In this document: piece by piece, positions 1-8,195 of the stretch
Position numbering within the stretch: the stretch's first letter is position 1
How the letters are laid out: the number at the start of each line of letters is the position of its first letter
DNA from: Brevibacillus dissolubilis
GTDB lineage: Bacteria; Bacillota; Bacilli; Brevibacillales; Brevibacillaceae
Direction of reading: 5' to 3'
Assembly: GCF_006170445.1 (NCBI RefSeq)
Contig: NZ_VCNA01000004.1
Coordinates: forward strand, 62,001-126,000
Length of the DNA: 64,000 nucleotides
Made by a program: the position numbers and the translations under genes
Notes under the pieces: model-generated
The model's database searches: none
Seen by the model: the letters and a program-made list of their open reading frames with translations, nothing else
What the model was told of the DNA's origin: nothing

Positions 1-41
1 CTTCCTACTACTGAATCATATCAGGCAGGTGACCAACAGTC

Positions 42-551
42 ATGGAAGTAATCGGTATCGTACAGACTGACTTGAATGAGTTCAATATTCTGTTTCAGGA
101 AAGCCAGCAGCAAGACAAGCAAAAAGGCAATCAAAAAGACAAGAACAAGAACAGCGGTGACGGAGGCCAATCCGGCGGCGGTATGGATATGGGCTTCTTC
201 AGCTTCCTCGGCGGTGATGATACGCAGGAGGAAAACCAACAAAGCGGTCATCAAGGCGGTGGCGGTCAAGGCGGCGGCGGAAAAGATGGCAGCAGCCAAG
301 GTGACAAAAGCCAGGAAATGACCGTGCGAATCAAAGGCATCCCCGAAGGTGACAAAGCCACGTTCCTCCAGATGTATCAGCTGATCAACGACGCCAAGGA
401 GAGCAAAGAGCTTGAACAGAAGCTGACCGTCCTCTCCCGCGGCGGCGATGAGCAGAACGGTGGAGGTTCCGGCGGAGAGAAAAAGAAAAAAGAAGGCGGT
501 GCGGGACGCAGCGGCGGTACCCGCTCCATGAGTCAGAGCAAAGGCAGCTAG
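42..551 (+). CDS. Gly/Gln/Lys-rich hypothetical protein
   Basis: A 169-residue product I do not recognise. The ATG is preceded by an AGG/AGGTGA ribosome site 9 bases away, and an in-frame TGA lies just upstream, so the start is well bounded. The N-terminal 20 residues look folded, followed by a Gln/Lys/Asp stretch, a Gly-rich segment (about 45-85), a more ordered helical block (about 93-135, with MTVRIKGIPEGDKATF) and a Gly/Lys/Ser tail. No signal peptide or membrane segment is visible. A strong terminator follows directly. The strand is supported by this start and terminator; the long frame on the other strand has neither. Function unknown. Confidence 0.65.
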   Translation: MEVIGIVQTDLNEFNILFQESQQQDKQKGNQKDKNKNSGDGGQSGGGMDMGFFSFLGGDDTQEENQQSGHQGGGGQGGGGKDGSSQGDKSQEMTVRIKGIPEGDKATFLQMYQLINDAKESKELEQKLTVLSRGGDEQNGGGSGGEKKKKEGGAGRSGGTRSMSQSKGS

Positions 552-566
552 TCCCCCATCCAAAGA

Positions 567-614
567 GTCCGGTTTCCCCTGTCGATGATGACAGGTGTGA
601 CCGGACTTTTTTTA
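567..614 (+). terminator. Rho-independent terminator
   Basis: AGTCCGGT at 567-574 pairs with ACCGGACT at 601-608, with an inner CCTGTC/GACAGG stem, followed by a run of seven T. It ends the transcript of the Gly/Gln-rich gene. Confidence 0.85.
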
Positions 615-744
615 GGTTTGTATGCTGGTTCTATCGATTCATTCCATTATTATATCCTTGCGCCACTTTATGAGATATAGTACGCTTTTGTGAGTAGCTT
701 TTTTAACGAAATGACTAGATTTCGAGAACGGAGGGTTCTACCCC

Positions 745-2004
745 ATGCTAAAACGTAAATCTATGGCGTTGCTTCTGGCCGCGGCACTCTTGCCGACAGG
801 CGCGTACACAGCGACAGAAGCTCTGGCTGCTCCAAAACAAACGGTTGTGCAGACACAGCCGATCCAAGTTCAATACAATGGAAAAGGTCTGGCTTTCCCT
901 GACCAAAAGCCACTGATCCGCAACAGCCGTACCCTCGTACCGATCCGTCCGATCGCCGAGAGTCTTGGCTTCAAGGTAACCTGGAACAATACCACCCGCA
1001 CCGTCTCCATCTCCAAAGGTGTGACCAACGTGCAGCTGGTGATCGACAAGGCTACCGCTAAGAAAAATAACGAGTCCCTCACACTTGATGCTCCAGCAAC
1101 GATCGTCAACCAACGCACGATGGTTCCTGTCCGTTTTATCGCGGAAGCACTCAACTATGCGGTGAACTGGGATAATACGACCCGCACCGTCAAAATCGCG
1201 GACCGTCAAGTGTATGGCCGCATCGACAATGTAGTCGTCTACCAAGATGAGGCGGACAAGCAGCTCAAAGCCTTCACATTCATCTTCTTCGGCAGCAAGG
1301 GCAGTACCGTCGCTGATCTGTATAAGTCCAAAGTGGCTGATGACACACTTTTCGGAAGATATCTAATCGCGAAGTACAGTGACAAGGTGAAGGTTTCGAC
1401 CAAGGTGATGGATGAAATGATGGCGCTCGTCAACGAACGTACCCTTGACCGTCACAACGGCGATGCTGCTGCGTTGAAACGTGAAATGCAAACGATGGGC
1501 ATCACCGAGCAGGACGTACGCGATTTTGCCTATCTCGACCTCTTCACCACCGAATATGTGCGCTCTCAGATCACCGATGCTGAGATCTCGGCCTATCACG
1601 CGGCCCACAAGGAAGACTTCATCACCTCCTCCGTGCGCCATATCCTCGTCGATACCGAAGAGCAAGCCAAAGCGGCAATCGCCCGCCTGAACAAAGGAGA
1701 AAAATTCGCAGACCTCGCGAAGGAGCTCTCCACTGACCCAGGCAGTAAAGACAACGGCGGTCTCTATGAAAACGCAGTTGTCAGCCAATGGGTTCCTGAG
1801 TTCAAAAATGCTGTTCTCACCCAAACAATCGGTCAAGTGGGTCAGCCTGTGAAATCTCAATTCGGCTATCATATCATCCTCGTCGAAAATCGTGTCGAGC
1901 ATCAAGTCTCCAATGAACGTGTACGTGAAGCGATTATGCGTGAATTGGTAGAGGCGAAGACGAAAGAGGTTCGTGAGGAGATTTTTAAGAAGAAAACGAA
2001 ATAG
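745..2004 (+). CDS. Secreted stalk-domain (copper-amine-oxidase-N) and parvulin PPIase protein
   Basis: A 419-residue exported protein. Residues 1-28 form a signal peptide ending near ALA. Residues about 40-150 hold two copies of the stalk/copper amine oxidase N-terminal repeat (RTLVPIRPIAE and RTMVPVRFIAEAL, each followed by V.W...TRTV.I). Residues about 155-285 resemble the helical SurA/PrsA chaperone arm, and about 290-390 form a parvulin-type peptidyl-prolyl isomerase domain (SVRHILVDTEEQA, FADLAKELSTDPGS, FGYHIILVENR). It probably helps fold exported proteins at the cell wall, as PrsA does, with the stalk domain as a wall-facing module. It has no lipobox, unlike PrsA. GGAGGG lies 8 bases before the ATG, and it is transcribed alone. 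Confidence 0.88.
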   Translation: MLKRKSMALLLAAALLPTGAYTATEALAAPKQTVVQTQPIQVQYNGKGLAFPDQKPLIRNSRTLVPIRPIAESLGFKVTWNNTTRTVSISKGVTNVQLVIDKATAKKNNESLTLDAPATIVNQRTMVPVRFIAEALNYAVNWDNTTRTVKIADRQVYGRIDNVVVYQDEADKQLKAFTFIFFGSKGSTVADLYKSKVADDTLFGRYLIAKYSDKVKVSTKVMDEMMALVNERTLDRHNGDAAALKREMQTMGITEQDVRDFAYLDLFTTEYVRSQITDAEISAYHAAHKEDFITSSVRHILVDTEEQAKAAIARLNKGEKFADLAKELSTDPGSKDNGGLYENAVVSQWVPEFKNAVLTQTIGQVGQPVKSQFGYHIILVENRVEHQVSNERVREAIMRELVEAKTKEVREEIFKKKTK

Positions 2005-2027
2005 GGTTTGAGTTAAGTTATTACGAG

Positions 2028-2065
2028 CTGTCGACGCCAAATGAGGTGTCGGCAGTCTTTTTTTG
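2028..2065 (+). terminator. Rho-independent terminator
   Basis: CTGTCGACGCC pairs with GGTGTCGGCAG (G-U pairs allowed) around an AAATGA loop, followed by a T-run. It sits 24 bases after the stalk/parvulin gene. Confidence 0.8.
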
Positions 2066-2101
2066 TTTTTTGGTGGTGGCTCCGGCAGGAGCGTGAGGAG
2101 A

Positions 2102-2187
2102 AGAGCGTGAGGATGATCTGTTTTCCAGTCGCCTTTCCCTCACTTCGTTCAGCCGGTCTTCTTACAAACAGATCATCCTCACGCTCT
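2102..2187. repeat. Short palindromic repeat, copy S1
   Basis: Arms of 22 bases (2102-2123 and 2166-2187) are perfectly complementary. The centre carries the family core: CCAGTCGCCTTTCCC on the left and CCGGTCTTCTTAC on the right. Three more copies occur at 2296-2380, 13074-13155 and 25101-25182. The arms differ between copies but stay paired within each copy. Confidence 0.85.
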
Positions 2188-2295
2188 AGGTGTTTTGACT
2201 GGCATTTTAAAAGAATAGAAAGATCGGCGTTCTTCTGGCTCTAGCTGTCATTAGGCATTTTGTTCTTTTGCTTTCTTTATCCACCACAGTGGTCT

Positions 2296-2380
2296 GAGGA
2301 GAGAGTGAGATGTGTTGTAAGGAGACCGGCCCCTCGTAGAGGGGGAAAGGCGACTGGAAAACACATCTCACTCTCTCCTC
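2296..2380. repeat. Short palindromic repeat, copy S2 (inverted)
   Basis: Perfect 21-base arms (2296-2316 and 2360-2380). The core is present in the reverse orientation (GTAAGGAGACCGG on the left, GGAAAGGCGACTGG on the right). The arm sequence is the most divergent of the four copies (GAGAGTGAGATGTG instead of an arm ending GATCTGTTT), yet fully self-complementary. The gap from 2066 to 2422 holds only S1 and S2; no gene is seen. Confidence 0.85.
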
Positions 2381-2422
2381 ACTCCCCCTCCCCCCTTCGA
2401 GGCAAAAAAGTAGAGGAAAATG

Positions 2423-2702
2423 AAAAAAAAGCCTACCCAATTACTAATTGGATAGGCTCTTGTTTATGAATAGATGCCCCGCTCTGCCGTCGTGCTAGTA
2501 TGTTTCTATAACCTGTACTTAACAGGTGGGTGACTGGTCCGCGCCTCTGCCTTCCCATGCGTCCAATAATGGAGGTGGGCCTGACATACTTACGGAGTTC
2601 CGTCTCCCTTCGAAACACTTAAGGTTAAAAACATAAAAAGCGTAACGAACATCGCAGGATTATGGACTTGTTTTGTTTCGTTCATTTCGTGATTCACTTG
2701 AT
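2423..2702 (-). ncRNA. Candidate structured non-coding RNA of about 280 nt
   Basis: The minus strand carries a strong sigma-A promoter (2709-2737) and, about 270 bases on, a terminator hairpin (2431-2457, GCCTA.CCAATTA stem, then eight T). No credible protein frame lies between: the only open stretch begins with GTG and looks random. The transcript can form several stems: ACGGA-AC-TCCGT, ACCTGT-TAAGT-ACAGGT, TCCA-TTAT-TGGA, and a long-range AGTATGT/ACATACT pairing. The family is not recognised. Size and stand-alone transcription would suit a 6S or SRP-like housekeeping RNA, but I could not match the conserved sequences of either, nor of tmRNA or RNase P. Confidence 0.55.
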
Positions 2703-2708
2703 GTTTAT

Positions 2709-2737
2709 ATATTATCACACCGTTTTTGTTTTCTCAA
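2709..2737 (-). promoter_or_regulatory. Sigma-A promoter of the non-coding RNA
   Basis: On the minus strand, TTGAGA (2732-2737) and TAATAT (2709-2714) are separated by 17 bases. Transcription would start near 2702. Confidence 0.75.
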
Positions 2738-3009
2738 CGTAATCTGTTGGCAAATCCGCCAAAGCCTAGGGAGATATTTGTAGTACTTTTTTCACAGGGA
2801 CAGCCGCGTTTACATAATTTGCAGATAATTCCTAATCTCTCACACAAGCATACTGTTTATTCAAATTGGTTCCTTCTGCTCAGTTTATAATGTGTCCTTA
2901 CCCCTCTTCCGATCTTATTTTTCCTGCATACCTTGTTGATATGGGGAACATTGACGCGCGGACCACCGCTCTGAAATGATTTTAAGACGAACAATCAGGT
3001 GATTTTGTT

Positions 3010-5670
3010 ATGGATTTTGTACAACATTCTTTTTGTACAGCACTTGATAAAGAACTGACCTTACAAGTGCTGGAACTGAACCGGATTCCGGCTGTCCGCT
3101 TGGTTGATATCAAGAACAGTCCGTTTCCGGTTATCGGACGTATGCACGGGCATCAGCAGGGCAGTGATATTGTGGTGGTCACCAATGCTGATCAGGCTCG
3201 GGAAGAAGGCTTTGATTATTTTACCAGGATGTATGTGATCGAGTCAGAGTATCGCGTCGAAGTAGAGGGGCTTACAGTCACCAAGATTGAGGAAGCGTTT
3301 CCAGAAGAAGTAATGTGGAATGAATTTCCGATCCGGAGCGCTTCGTACGGATGGGTTTTTCGCGAAGTGGATATAGAGAGTGTGTCAAAAGAATGGCTTG
3401 ATCTGTGTGTGCGCGCTCTGTATATCACCGGGCTTACCCATGGTGTGGTGAAGATCGGCAAGCTTGTTAGCGGTGCACCGATCATCATCGACATCAATCC
3501 GACAGACAAAGCGTATCAGGCTCCCGCTTATGTGCCATCCCATTCGTTTACGATGGGAGCAGACGTGGAGTTCATGATGGATTATCAGGGGCAAATGATC
3601 CCAGCCTCCCGTTTTTTCCCTAATGACGGGGGTGTCGGGTGTGACGAGCGGCAGATCGAACGGGACAGCGGGGATTATGCGCTGGTGGAGATGCGGCCGG
3701 ATGCTAGCCCATCGCCCAAAAAGCTGTTTGAGAACATCCGGCAGCTGTTGGTTGAAGCCTCGGAAAAGGTCCCGTACCGTGATATTGAGTTTCGCTCCGG
3801 CAGCATGCCGTTCTCAGGATACCAATGTGGCGGCCATTTGCATTTTGGTCTGCCGATCTCCTTGCAGCTGTTGCGAGTGCTTGATCAGTATCTCGCGTTG
3901 CCGGTCGGGATGATCGAAGATTCGCGCACAGCCAAGCGCAGGCGACGGACCAAACACGGCGGACTGGGTCGCTATCGGATCAAACCATATGGCTTCGAAT
4001 ACATCTCCCTGAGCTCTTGGATTGCCGAACCCGAGATTACCCTAGCCATCCTCTGCCTGGCCAAAATATGCGCCAACCATTATTATGAACTCCCCGCAGA
4101 CCTCCTCTTCCAACCTCTGATTCAGCGTGCCTACTACCGTGGCAACCGCCTCTGCCTCCGCCAGATCTGGCCCATCCTCAAAGACCGCCTCGTCAAAACT
4201 GCAAGCTACCCGCATTATGAAAAAGAACTGGCCCCCCTCTTCATCCGCATCGAAGAAGGCAAGCTCTGGCAAGAGTCTTCCGACATGCGCGATACCTGGG
4301 ATCTCCCCCGCACCGATCAAGCGTATGACCCCGGCATGGTCATTCACCTCTCCCGAAAAATCCGCAAGCAGTTTACATTGACTACCGGTCAGACTTATTT
4401 TATCCGGGCAGGTAAAAATGTCACCCAAGCCACGATTTCCTCCCACCCCTATGCCTTCCGTGATCCTGACGCCGTACAGATCTCCAAGCCCCTCCGTGAC
4501 CTTTTAGGCATCCCTGAGTGGTGGAAGCCTCGGATTTTCACTCAGGACGGCGCGATTTCGCTCGGTCCTGTCATCGGGGTCATGGCGAATAGTCCGTTTG
4601 GCCGTCAAGAAACCTATTTCCACAATCTTAACAAGCTGGGTACAGAGAAAAATATGCTGGTCTATTACTTTGAGCCAAATGATATTGACTGGCACAACAT
4701 GACGATAAAAGGGATATCCCATCAAGGGCCCGGTGTATTCCCCTTCCCAGATGTCATTTACGACCGCTACTTCCTCGGTCCGTACCGCAAGAACTACAAT
4801 ATCGACGAGGTCAGGTTGAAGCTTATGACCATCTATGGGGTCAAATTCCTCAATCCACCGAGCCTGTTCGAGCTGACCGGGGACAAATGGCGGTCCCACC
4901 AATTGCTCGCCAAGGACAATGCCGACCTATTGCCTGAAACGCACATGCTCCAAGACCCCAATGATGTCATCCGCATGCTCGATCAGTACGGAGAGGTCTT
5001 CCTCAAGCCGATCGGCGGCGCATTGGGAGCAGGGATCATCCGTGTCACACGCCGCAACAACGGTATTTCCTGGATGGAATCAAACGCTGAAGATCCGATC
5101 CTCTACCGTGACTCTACCGAGATATACAAACATGTGAGGAAGCTAGCCGAGGCAGGCTCCTACATCGTGCAGGAGGCCATCGCCCGCAAGCAATGGAGGG
5201 GCAGCACCGTTGAAATCCGCGTCTATCTGCAAAAAAACAGCAAAGAAAATCTCTGTCGCACCGGTATGGTCGCGCGTCTGAGCAAGGGCGGTATTGTCAC
5301 GATACTCACCGATGTCAACATGAAAATCAGCCAGGTGCTGCCAAAGCTCTATCCAGATGAAGCCGATCAGAAACGGATCAAGGAACGTTTGGCCAAAGCA
5401 TCCCGGCGGATTTTTACCACGGTGGAGGAGCAGGTCGGCAAGATCGGTGAATTGGCGATAGACTTGTGTATCGACCAATATGACCAGATCAAAATCATCG
5501 AGATCAACTCCAAGCCAGACAATCTGTTCTCATCAGTCAAAGCCTTCCGTCTGCGGAATCTGGCCAACTATCGTCTCCTCAACTATGCTGCCGCACTTGC
5601 CGGACATAAGCCTGTCGAGAATCCCGAAACCGATCCAGACGACGCTGATTCATCCTTCCCCTCCATGTGA
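3010..5670 (+). CDS. ATP-grasp / GS-like amidoligase / YheC-YheD ATP-grasp fusion protein
   Basis: An 886-residue fusion. Residues 1-170 resemble the C-terminal half of an ATP-grasp enzyme (GHQQGSDIVVVTNADQA, YRVEVEG, ending IIIDINPT). Residues about 178-350 match the COOH-NH2 ligase type of glutamine-synthetase-like amidoligases: GADVEF, LVEMRPDASPSP, CGGHLHFGLP, YISLSSWI. Residues about 515-860 match the YheC/YheD ATP-grasp family of spore-coat-associated proteins: GVMANSPFG, KWRSHQLL, FLKPIGGALGAGI, VQEAIA, EIRVY, IIEINSKPDN. The known family chemistry is ATP-driven amide (peptide) bond formation. The substrate is unknown. AGGTG precedes the ATG by 8 bases. A MurF-family ligase follows after 39 bases, presumably in the same transcript. 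Confidence 0.82.
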   Translation: MDFVQHSFCTALDKELTLQVLELNRIPAVRLVDIKNSPFPVIGRMHGHQQGSDIVVVTNADQAREEGFDYFTRMYVIESEYRVEVEGLTVTKIEEAFPEEVMWNEFPIRSASYGWVFREVDIESVSKEWLDLCVRALYITGLTHGVVKIGKLVSGAPIIIDINPTDKAYQAPAYVPSHSFTMGADVEFMMDYQGQMIPASRFFPNDGGVGCDERQIERDSGDYALVEMRPDASPSPKKLFENIRQLLVEASEKVPYRDIEFRSGSMPFSGYQCGGHLHFGLPISLQLLRVLDQYLALPVGMIEDSRTAKRRRRTKHGGLGRYRIKPYGFEYISLSSWIAEPEITLAILCLAKICANHYYELPADLLFQPLIQRAYYRGNRLCLRQIWPILKDRLVKTASYPHYEKELAPLFIRIEEGKLWQESSDMRDTWDLPRTDQAYDPGMVIHLSRKIRKQFTLTTGQTYFIRAGKNVTQATISSHPYAFRDPDAVQISKPLRDLLGIPEWWKPRIFTQDGAISLGPVIGVMANSPFGRQETYFHNLNKLGTEKNMLVYYFEPNDIDWHNMTIKGISHQGPGVFPFPDVIYDRYFLGPYRKNYNIDEVRLKLMTIYGVKFLNPPSLFELTGDKWRSHQLLAKDNADLLPETHMLQDPNDVIRMLDQYGEVFLKPIGGALGAGIIRVTRRNNGISWMESNAEDPILYRDSTEIYKHVRKLAEAGSYIVQEAIARKQWRGSTVEIRVYLQKNSKENLCRTGMVARLSKGGIVTILTDVNMKISQVLPKLYPDEADQKRIKERLAKASRRIFTTVEEQVGKIGELAIDLCIDQYDQIKIIEINSKPDNLFSSVKAFRLRNLANYRLLNYAAALAGHKPVENPETDPDDADSSFPSM

Positions 5671-5709
5671 GGGGGTTTTTACTGAAATTTGTTATATAGG
5701 AGTGAACCC

Positions 5710-7104
5710 ATGAAGCTTACCCTTCAAGAAATCGCCCACATCACCAATGGTCAGATTGCCAAAGGAGACCCTACGCAGCTCATCACCTTCATCCACTGCA
5801 CCTGGAACTCAGCCCGCAAAAACTCCCTGCTGGTCATCACCGAGAAACAGACGGAAGCCGAGCACATCATCAAAAAAGCGGTGTCCAAGGGCTGCTCTGC
5901 CATCATCATCCCGGAAAGCCATCAGATGAGCCGCTACGATCATATCAACGCATCCTTTCTCGTCGTCAAGCATGGCCTGCGCGCCTTCCACGACCTCGCC
6001 CGCCACTACCGCTCCCAGTTCGACTTCCCGTTTATCGGCATCACTGGCAGCAATGGCAAGACGACAACCAAGGACCTGGTGGCCCATCTGCTGAATGGAA
6101 TCATGCCTACGTTTAAGACTTGGAAAAACATGAACAACATCTATGGCGTACCGATCAGCCTGTTTCAGATCGACCACTCGTATCAAGCCGCCGTCCTTGA
6201 GATGGGCATGGATTACTACGGCCAGATCGACCTGATGTCCTCCTCCGTCAAGCCAGACATCGGCATCATCACCAATGTCAACGAATCACACATGAAGCTA
6301 TTCGGCTCCAAGGAAAACATCGCCAAAGCCAAAAGCGAACTCCTCCCCAACATCAACCCCAAAGGCTACGCCGTCCTCAATGGTGACGACCCCTATGTCA
6401 CCGGCTTCTCCCACCTCTACCCCGGCAAAAAAGTGTTCTACGGCATCCACAGCGACAACCTCGATATCAAAGCCTCGAATATTGCTTTCACGGACAAAGG
6501 CATGACCTTTGACGTGACGATCCCCGAGTACAACCTGCATCTCCCCGACCTTTTTATTCCATTATATGGCGTTCACAATGTATGTAATTCCCTGCCTGCT
6601 GTTTACATCGCGTACGAAAAAGGGCTCCCGGCCGACCTGATCCACCGGCGTCTGTCGACGGTCAAAATCACCGGAAGCCGGTTTGAAGTGCTCGCAGGCC
6701 TGCATGGCAGCACGATCATCCACGACGCATACAATGCCAATCCGACGTCGATTAAGCTGGCGATTGAGACGTTTGAGCAGATCATGCATGATAAGAAAAA
6801 GATACTGGTGCTCGGTGACGTGCTGGAGCTTGGGAAGAACAGCAAGGCGCTCCATCAGGATGTGGGTGCGTTTGTCGAGCAGCATAAGGATACGTTTGCG
6901 CATCTGTTTACGATTGGAGATTATTCCGAGCATATTTATGATGCCTTCAGCGGGGCGAAGACGCACGCGGACAGTAATGAGGATCTGCTCGAGTATTTGC
7001 AGCCGTATTTGACGCCGGAGTACGCGATTTTGTTCAAAGCGTCGCGGGGGATGGAATTGGATACGGTGGTGGATCAGATTCGTGTAGCGGAAGAGGATGA
7101 GTGA
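5710..7104 (+). CDS. MurF-family ligase paralogue next to the amidoligase fusion
   Basis: A 464-residue Mur ligase. The P-loop is at about residues 110-121 (GITGSNGKTTTKDL), followed by the MurF-like NMNNIYGVPISL, the central-domain LEMGMDYYGQI, TNVNESHMKLFGS with AKSELL, and the C-terminal domain motif HDAYNANPTS, which is typical of MurF (D-Ala-D-Ala adding). I chose the ATG at 5710 because AGGAG lies 7 bases upstream; an upstream in-frame TTG has no ribosome site. Housekeeping murF normally lies in the division-wall cluster after ddl. Here it sits alone behind an ATP-grasp/amidoligase fusion, so it may be a paralogue that adds a peptide in spore or wall chemistry. It could also be the only murF of this genome. 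Confidence 0.85.
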   Translation: MKLTLQEIAHITNGQIAKGDPTQLITFIHCTWNSARKNSLLVITEKQTEAEHIIKKAVSKGCSAIIIPESHQMSRYDHINASFLVVKHGLRAFHDLARHYRSQFDFPFIGITGSNGKTTTKDLVAHLLNGIMPTFKTWKNMNNIYGVPISLFQIDHSYQAAVLEMGMDYYGQIDLMSSSVKPDIGIITNVNESHMKLFGSKENIAKAKSELLPNINPKGYAVLNGDDPYVTGFSHLYPGKKVFYGIHSDNLDIKASNIAFTDKGMTFDVTIPEYNLHLPDLFIPLYGVHNVCNSLPAVYIAYEKGLPADLIHRRLSTVKITGSRFEVLAGLHGSTIIHDAYNANPTSIKLAIETFEQIMHDKKKILVLGDVLELGKNSKALHQDVGAFVEQHKDTFAHLFTIGDYSEHIYDAFSGAKTHADSNEDLLEYLQPYLTPEYAILFKASRGMELDTVVDQIRVAEEDE

Positions 7105-7118
7105 GAAGAGAAGTGAGG

Positions 7119-7151
7119 AAAAGCCGTTCCCGATGAGGGGGAACGGCTTTT
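7119..7151 (+). terminator. Rho-independent terminator
   Basis: AAAAGCCGTTCCC pairs with GGGAACGGCTTTT, 15 bases after the MurF-like stop. It closes the 3010-7104 two-gene unit and can also act on the opposite strand. Confidence 0.85.
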
Positions 7152-7198
7152 ATGCGGCAGATGCCAGTCAGAATGTTTATTGTTCTGTGATGCATCGT

Positions 7199-7540
7199 TT
7201 ACTCATAAAAAATCCAAGCCTCTTCATAACTCCCTTTAATTCTCTCGTGTATGTTGGATAAATTATTGACCCCTCGATACCACGCAATGTAAGTCTTGTT
7301 GTCTTTGGTATAGGTAATTTTATAGATAGTATTTCCCGATCCATATTCTTCAAATGGACTTGAACTTCTGGATGGCTTCTCTATATCGGTCACCACTCCG
7401 CCATGTTGTGTAATTACCTTGTGAATTTCTTCCTTATGCAAATTTCCTCCAGCAGTGAAAGTGAACAGAATGATAGCAATTAAGCTGATAACCCCAATCC
7501 CTACAATCATTAATTTTTTTTTGGTTAATTTTGATTCCAT
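7199..7540 (-). CDS. Small single-pass membrane or exported protein
   Basis: A 113-residue protein, not recognised. A Lys-rich N-terminus is followed by one hydrophobic segment (about 10-29, LMIVGIGVISLIAIILFTF). The external part of about 80 residues has aromatic-rich strands (IYKITYTKDNKTYIAWYRG). The ribosome site CAGGAGG lies 6 bases before the ATG. It opens the AT-rich accessory stretch of small genes up to about 10.4 kb and is probably transcribed separately from its neighbours. Confidence 0.65.
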   Translation of the reverse strand: MESKLTKKKLMIVGIGVISLIAIILFTFTAGGNLHKEEIHKVITQHGGVVTDIEKPSRSSSPFEEYGSGNTIYKITYTKDNKTYIAWYRGVNNLSNIHERIKGSYEEAWIFYE

Positions 7541-7591
7541 AACATCCTCCTGTTATCAAAACTTGAGGTTTATCAAGAATTTTTTGTAAAC

Positions 7592-7888
7592 TTAAGCTTG
7601 CTTGTTTCTAGGGGGTTCATCCCAGACTCTCACGATATCTCCGTTTATGTTAATAATCTTGTCTCCCCTCCACTCGGCAATGAAATACCCAAACAATCCA
7701 GCTTCCTTTATTTCAGTAAGGGTCGGTTCTTAATAATGATTGCGCTGGGTTCGTCTAGCCTTCTTGTTACGTTCATGATAGTCATCAAATTCAATCTCGC
7801 ATTCCAAGCACATTAACAATAAAGATTGGGTCAATTCGTCTTTCAAGTATACAAGCCAACCCTGATTACAGAAGGAACACCAGTCAAC
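7592..7888 (-). pseudogene. Decayed small zinc-ribbon-like protein gene
   Basis: Read on the minus strand from 7888, the frame gives VDWCSFCNQGWLVYLKDELT, then LLLMCLECEIEF and so on to a TAA at 7730-7732. The same frame then continues sensibly (EPTLTEIKEAGLFGYFIAEW) to a TAA at 7592. Two CxxC pairs (CSFC, CLEC) suggest a zinc ribbon. There is one internal stop and no start codon at the expected place. Its first codons overlap the end of the CPCC gene. I read it as a nonsense-inactivated gene; a small upstream fragment could still be translated. Confidence 0.55.
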
Positions 7889-8150
7889 CTTCCTTCACCC
7901 TATGTTTTTCTAATTGCTTTTTCCCATCAAAATCAGCAGGTTCGGGGTGATATTTGCTGTACCAAGTTGCACCATGTTTGATCCATTCCTCTCTGAATTC
8001 CTCGATTGTATAAGGATCCTCCATCGCGTCATCATGGAAACCGACTTGGAATCCACAACACGGACAGATGGTCTGAGTGGCATAGCCGTTTTCGTATTGT
8101 GGATATTCTAAGTTGTCATAACCACAGACGATGCATGTGTGTTTCATCAT
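7884..8150 (-). CDS. CPCC-family cysteine-rich protein
   Basis: An 88-residue protein. The N-terminus CIVCGYDNL and the block ICPCCGFQVGFHDD match the Cys_rich_CPCC family, which probably binds zinc. The rest (IEEFREEWIKHGATWYSKYHPEPADF) is the usual tail with Trp and Pro. Family members are often found in clusters of immunity or accessory genes; their biochemical role is unknown. TTGGAG precedes the ATG. It belongs to the AT-rich accessory stretch. Confidence 0.75.
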   Translation of the reverse strand: MMKHTCIVCGYDNLEYPQYENGYATQTICPCCGFQVGFHDDAMEDPYTIEEFREEWIKHGATWYSKYHPEPADFDGKKQLEKHRVKEG

Positions 8151-8195
8151 AAGTTCTCCAAGTTATATTTTTGCACGATCAAACCTTTTCTATTT

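Noticed and set aside
21-563. Long open frame on the minus strand (180 codons) over the first gene
   Set aside because: Low-complexity Ala/Leu/Thr product that mirrors the Gly/Gln-rich gene. The plus-strand gene has a ribosome site, an upstream stop and a matching terminator.
2433-2618. 61-codon minus-strand frame inside the ncRNA candidate
   Set aside because: GTG start without a clear ribosome site, random-looking composition, and it runs into the terminator stem.
2423-2702. Calling the RNA 6S or SRP RNA
   Set aside because: Size and promoter fit, and a GTCAGG...GGGAAGGCAG stretch recalls SRP helix 8, but the tetraloop stem is absent and no 6S closing stem was found. Left as unknown.
7598-7816. 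72-codon plus-strand frame
   Set aside because: It is the shadow of the broken zinc-ribbon gene on the other strand, which reads much more like protein.
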